DNA of 64,000 nucleotides from CBDCYH01 sp965224105 (GTDB taxonomy: Bacteria; Bacteroidota; Rhodothermia; Rhodothermales; JABDKH01): positions 1,798,001 to 1,862,000 of the forward strand of contig CBDCYH010000002.1 in assembly GCA_965224105.1 (NCBI GenBank), written 5' to 3'. Positions 62,222 to 64,000 of this stretch are shown piece by piece. The position numbers and the translations under genes were made by a program. Under the pieces are notes generated by a model that was not told the origin of the DNA, ran no database searches, and saw only the letters and a program-made list of their open reading frames with translations. Each line of letters opens with the position of its first letter. Positions within the stretch are counted from its first letter, which is position 1.

Positions 62222-63196
62222 TTAAAAGTCTGCGTGCAGCGTAATCCTACCCGTTAGTGTTCCAGTGTCCTCTTCGCTCGATTTGATCAAGCCAACGTTG
62301 GGGATGAACCGCACTTTCTTTGTTGGCATAAACGAAACGCCTCCAAGGACGAGAATCTGCGAGATATCGCTCGCGTCAAACATTGTATAGTCAAATCTGC
62401 CCACGAGCTCGACAGAGGGTGTGACCGTCGCCCGCGCGAACGTGCCGACTCCTGACGTGCTTACTGTCTGACTTCCGGCGTCCCGGGAGCTAACAAATCC
62501 CTCAGCGCCCAATGTAAAGGCATCAGTCGTATAGGCGAGAAAGGCGTTGCCGGTGGTAATGCCATCACCGCTAGCCTGACTCGCGTAATCGCCGCCAACC
62601 GCGCCGACCAGCCCGCTACTGTTAAATTCGATTTGACCGTAGATACGCTTATGTCGGTCTTCCTCTCGGGAAACACTCGAGTTGTTGGCGAACATCAGTC
62701 CGTATTTGACCGATCCCGAGGGAACGACGTTTCCTTTAAATAGAATTCCCATGTCACGGGAAGACGCGATCTTGAGCCTGTCCGTGATGGTCTTCTCGAT
62801 ACTACGGAAGGCCCACACCTTTTCTGCAAGACCCTTCACTGGCGGACTCGTAACGCCAAAGACAATATGATGGCCTTCGGCGAAAGCATTTTTCCACTGC
62901 AGGTACATATCCTTTATAAAAGGAGCCGGCCGGCCCTGGGCTGTCGTTGATCCATCACTTGCTTCCAGGCGAGCTCGCGCTGAAAAACTTTCGTTGATTG
63001 TGTAGTCCCCGGTGAGGTAAAGTCGACGATAACCGAAGCCATTGTCGCCCTCTGCATCAGGATCTTCGTCTTGAAGGGTGTACGCATAGTCGAAATACAG
63101 TAACCCACCGAATTTGAAGCTGTCCTGCGCAGAAACCATATTAACAGACGCTAGCGCCAGACCGAAGATCAGTAGAGTAAGTATAATTCTATTCAT
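62222..63196 (-). CDS. Porin-like outer membrane protein of the pst operon
   Basis: 324 residues with signal peptide MNRIILTLLIFGLALASV-type ending VSAQD. It carries a 16-strand-like beta pattern and ends RITLHADF with terminal Phe. GGLLYFDYAYTLQDE, YGLMFANNSSV and QWKNAFAEGHHIVFGV recall phosphate-selective porins (OprP/OprO) and related Bacteroidota barrels. The Pho box stands directly before it, so it is probably the first gene of the phosphate operon and lets phosphate or polyphosphate through the outer membrane. The substrate is inferred from context. Confidence 0.8.
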   Translation of the reverse strand: MNRIILTLLIFGLALASVNMVSAQDSFKFGGLLYFDYAYTLQDEDPDAEGDNGFGYRRLYLTGDYTINESFSARARLEASDGSTTAQGRPAPFIKDMYLQWKNAFAEGHHIVFGVTSPPVKGLAEKVWAFRSIEKTITDRLKIASSRDMGILFKGNVVPSGSVKYGLMFANNSSVSREEDRHKRIYGQIEFNSSGLVGAVGGDYASQASGDGITTGNAFLAYTTDAFTLGAEGFVSSRDAGSQTVSTSGVGTFARATVTPSVELVGRFDYTMFDASDISQILVLGGVSFMPTKKVRFIPNVGLIKSSEEDTGTLTGRITLHADF

Positions 63197-63218
63197 GGAG
63201 TCTAATTCTGTTAGATTA

Positions 63219-63274
63219 CAAGATTATTGAGTCAGTGTTACCGTTACGCAACGACACTGTTACCAAATTGTTAA
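63219..63274 (-). promoter_or_regulatory. Pho-box-like 11-bp repeats and Bacteroidota-type -7 element before the pst operon
   Basis: On the minus strand TTAACA (63274-63269), GTAACA (63263-63258) and GTAACA (63241-63236) lie 11 and 22 bases apart, i.e. an 11-bp helical register with one slot less matched. This is the PhoP-box plan (TTAACA-type direct repeats). About 10 bases further, TAATCTTG (63226-63219) resembles the Bacteroidota -7 element TAnnTTTG. It would place the Pho box upstream of the promoter by about one turn. No regulator gene lies in the window. Confidence 0.55.
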
Positions 63275-63295
63275 GAGAATCAGACAGTTTCATCG

Positions 63296-64000
63296 ATGAG
63301 TGAGATCATTTTCCGATATCGAAAATGGCTGGAAAAGGTCGATAGCAGGTCAGGTAGCTCATTTGACAAGCTTTTTGAACTGTTTATGCAGCTTCTCCAC
63401 TTTTCAGCTGGAGATGTTGCAGAGGCCCTGAACTGGCTAACCCAGCTTGACGAGATGCACGATCTCACAGATGGGGAAATGGGAATCGGCGACTTTATCG
63501 AGGAACTCAGGAAGAGAGGCTTCCTGGAGGAAGATGCCAATCATTTGCTCAAGCTATCTGCCCGATCTGAACGGACGCTGCGTCAGCGGTCGCTGCACGA
63601 AATATTCTCGGATTTGCGGAAGGGTGGAAAGGGCGGTCACCCGACTCCTCATCTTGGCGCTGGCAACGAAAGATTGCCTGAGGTCCGTCCGTGGAGGTTC
63701 GGAGACGACCTATCCAAAATTGATGTGACAGCCACGCTTAGCAACTCGTTTCGACGGAGCGGAGGATCGGCATGGAACCTCCGGGAAGACGACTTTCAGG
63801 TTGCAGAGTCAAACCACGTTACGAATACCTCCACCGTCGTAATGATTGATCTTTCACATTCGATGGTTCTGTACGGCGAAGACCGGATTACGCCGGCGCG
63901 CAAAACCGCTATGGCTCTCGCCGAGCTCATCACAACACAATACAAGAAAGACACATTGGATATCGTTGCCTTTGGAAACGATGCCTGGGAGGTTTCCATT
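63296..64000 (+). CDS. VWA-domain protein, N-terminal part
   Basis: Starts ATG 63296 and is cut off by the window end after 235 codons. A helical N-terminal part (about 1-120) precedes PWRFGDDLSKIDVTATLSNSF and a von Willebrand A domain beginning STVVMIDLSHSM, where D-x-S-x-S is a MIDAS metal site, then LDIVAFGNDAWEV. Such proteins often work with MoxR or Mg-chelatase-like AAA ATPases. It diverges from the phosphate operon; the Pho box lies only about 20 bases upstream of this start and could affect both. Confidence 0.8.
   Translation, partial: MSEIIFRYRKWLEKVDSRSGSSFDKLFELFMQLLHFSAGDVAEALNWLTQLDEMHDLTDGEMGIGDFIEELRKRGFLEEDANHLLKLSARSERTLRQRSLHEIFSDLRKGGKGGHPTPHLGAGNERLPEVRPWRFGDDLSKIDVTATLSNSFRRSGGSAWNLREDDFQVAESNHVTNTSTVVMIDLSHSMVLYGEDRITPARKTAMALAELITTQYKKDTLDIVAFGNDAWEVSI

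Noticed and set aside
1..64000. CRISPR arrays, insertion sequences, prophage, rRNA genes
   Set aside because: No regularly spaced repeats, transposase, integrase, phage or rRNA sequence was seen in reading the window.

Overview
The window reads as chromosomal core DNA from a member of the Bacteroidota-Rhodothermota group, most likely Rhodothermales-like. Pointers are a TonB receptor with a carboxypeptidase-like N-terminal domain, PorV/PorQ-type and FadL-type barrels, C-terminal T9SS-type sorting domains, BshA (bacillithiol), a DUF2723 membrane glycosyltransferase, few Shine-Dalgarno sites, and a promoter with a Bacteroidota-like -7 element. No insertion sequence, prophage, CRISPR array or rRNA operon was seen.

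Layout. 1-0.4 kb: tail of a metal ABC permease. 0.4-8.3 kb (minus strand): tRNA-Val, then thrS-infC-rpmI-rplT-pheS-pheT-coiled-coil gene-zapA, ending in a structured RNA that I read as a 6S RNA candidate. 8.4-14.2 kb: envelope genes (DUF5683 protein, TonB receptor, PAP2-like membrane protein) and proS. 14.4-20.3 kb (plus): a Tyr/Gly then Arg/Ser-rich lipoprotein, a FadL-like barrel, an AraC regulator, a TPR/DUF1579-like/SnoaL-like secreted protein and a pirin. 20.3-22.8 kb (minus): mltG, chorismate mutase, tsaD. 23-25.8 kb (plus): small envelope proteins, rsfS and a T9SS-type surface protein. 25.8-30.7 kb (minus): DUF2723 glycosyltransferase, rsmI, LptF/G-type permease. 30.8-37.1 kb: single genes on alternating strands (MBL hydrolase, bshA, porin, SleB-like hydrolase, pdxB) and the pdxJ-era pair. 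37.3-42.2 kb (plus): pseudopilin-like and PilM-like genes, rsmD, coaD, an aminotransferase and an M50 protease. 42.3-46.7 kb: a tight four-gene operon of lipoprotein, beta-propeller with sorting domain, and two PorV-like barrels. 46.7-56.9 kb: CPBP protease, GH3 lipoprotein, mscL, alpha/beta hydrolase-metH, DUF922 protease-like protein, bioY, TPR protein.

56.9-63.3 kb (minus) is the most interesting region: a phosphate-uptake operon running porin-pstS-phoU-pstC-pstA-pstB-pstB behind a Pho-box-like array of 11-bp repeats. Its two ATPases are not redundant copies. One has normal Walker A, Q-loop, Walker B and H-loop but a broken signature motif. The other has a perfect LSGGQ signature but has lost the Q-loop Gln and the H-loop His. 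Together they would build one competent and one degenerate ATP site, which suggests an obligate asymmetric heterodimer. The PhoU of the same operon carries a C-terminal low-molecular-weight phosphatase/arsenate-reductase-like domain whose catalytic Cys and Arg are both replaced, which suggests a pseudo-enzyme sensor domain. The window ends inside a VWA-domain gene that diverges from this operon.
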